DNA of 11,997 bases from the NCBI GenBank assembly GCA_964502525.1, contig CAZCXH010000158.1:1-11997 (forward strand), in the 5' to 3' direction. The position numbers and the translations under genes are program-made. Each line of letters opens with the position of its first letter. The first letter of the stretch is position 1. Origin of the DNA: DATLYB01 sp964502525 (GTDB lineage Bacteria > Bacteroidota > Bacteroidia > Chitinophagales > CAIOSU01). Below the pieces are notes generated by a model. The model searched no databases. It was not told where the DNA came from and saw only the letters and a list, made by a program, of their open reading frames with translations. Positions 11,921 through 11,997 of the stretch are shown piece by piece.

Positions 11921-11997
11921 GTGATAATTACCATTTAAAAAAAGGTTCATCGCAAAAATGCGTACCTATACATTAAATGATGCGCTATTCAATGACA

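Overview
The window looks like a piece of a Bacteroidota chromosome, probably from the Chitinophagales/Sphingobacteriales side (lineage is inferred). The evidence is a giant sensor kinase with a Reg_prop propeller and Y_Y_Y domain, promoters that fit TTTG-(19-21)-TAnnTTTG, AT-rich leaders without Shine-Dalgarno sites, and intergenic DNA full of short palindromic repeats. I see no rRNA, tRNA, CRISPR array, transposase or phage gene.

Left part (1-3100). A repeat-bearing edge is followed by surE (252-1019, minus), a nucleoside monophosphate phosphatase. A 500-base gap with two kinds of inverted repeats follows. Then come a four-helix membrane protein of unknown role (1523-1888, plus) and anmK (1986-3095, plus), the anhydro-N-acetylmuramic acid kinase of cell-wall recycling. 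The anmK stop codon lies inside a 20-base inverted repeat.

Middle (3100-5266). A palindrome-bearing gap leads to one secreted protein of unknown function (3506-4540, plus), with a recognisable promoter and a strong intrinsic terminator (4574-4615). After it is about 650 bases of non-coding DNA that holds a family of palindromic repeats whose arms co-vary.

Right part (5267-11882). A 1296-residue hybrid sensor kinase (minus) has a periplasmic propeller, Y_Y_Y domain, membrane helix, HisKA/HATPase, receiver and a terminal HPt domain. It has no AraC-type DNA-binding domain, so it must pass its signal to another protein. Divergent from it are two tandem small paralogous proteins (9301-9558 and 9612-9833) whose C-terminal half resembles the cold-shock/OB fold. 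Then, on the minus strand, come a NarL/FixJ-type response regulator (11214-11882), a secreted protein (10443-11060) and a probable small membrane protein (10128-10373). The economical reading is a phosphorelay from the kinase through its HPt to the NarL-type regulator, with the secreted, membrane and cold-shock-like genes as accessory or target genes. This link is inferred from position and domain make-up only.

The least familiar elements are the tandem cold-shock-like pair, a leader motif (roughly AACCYTTAAA about 10 bases before ATG) shared by five unknown genes and missing from the recognised ones, and the co-varying palindromic repeat family.
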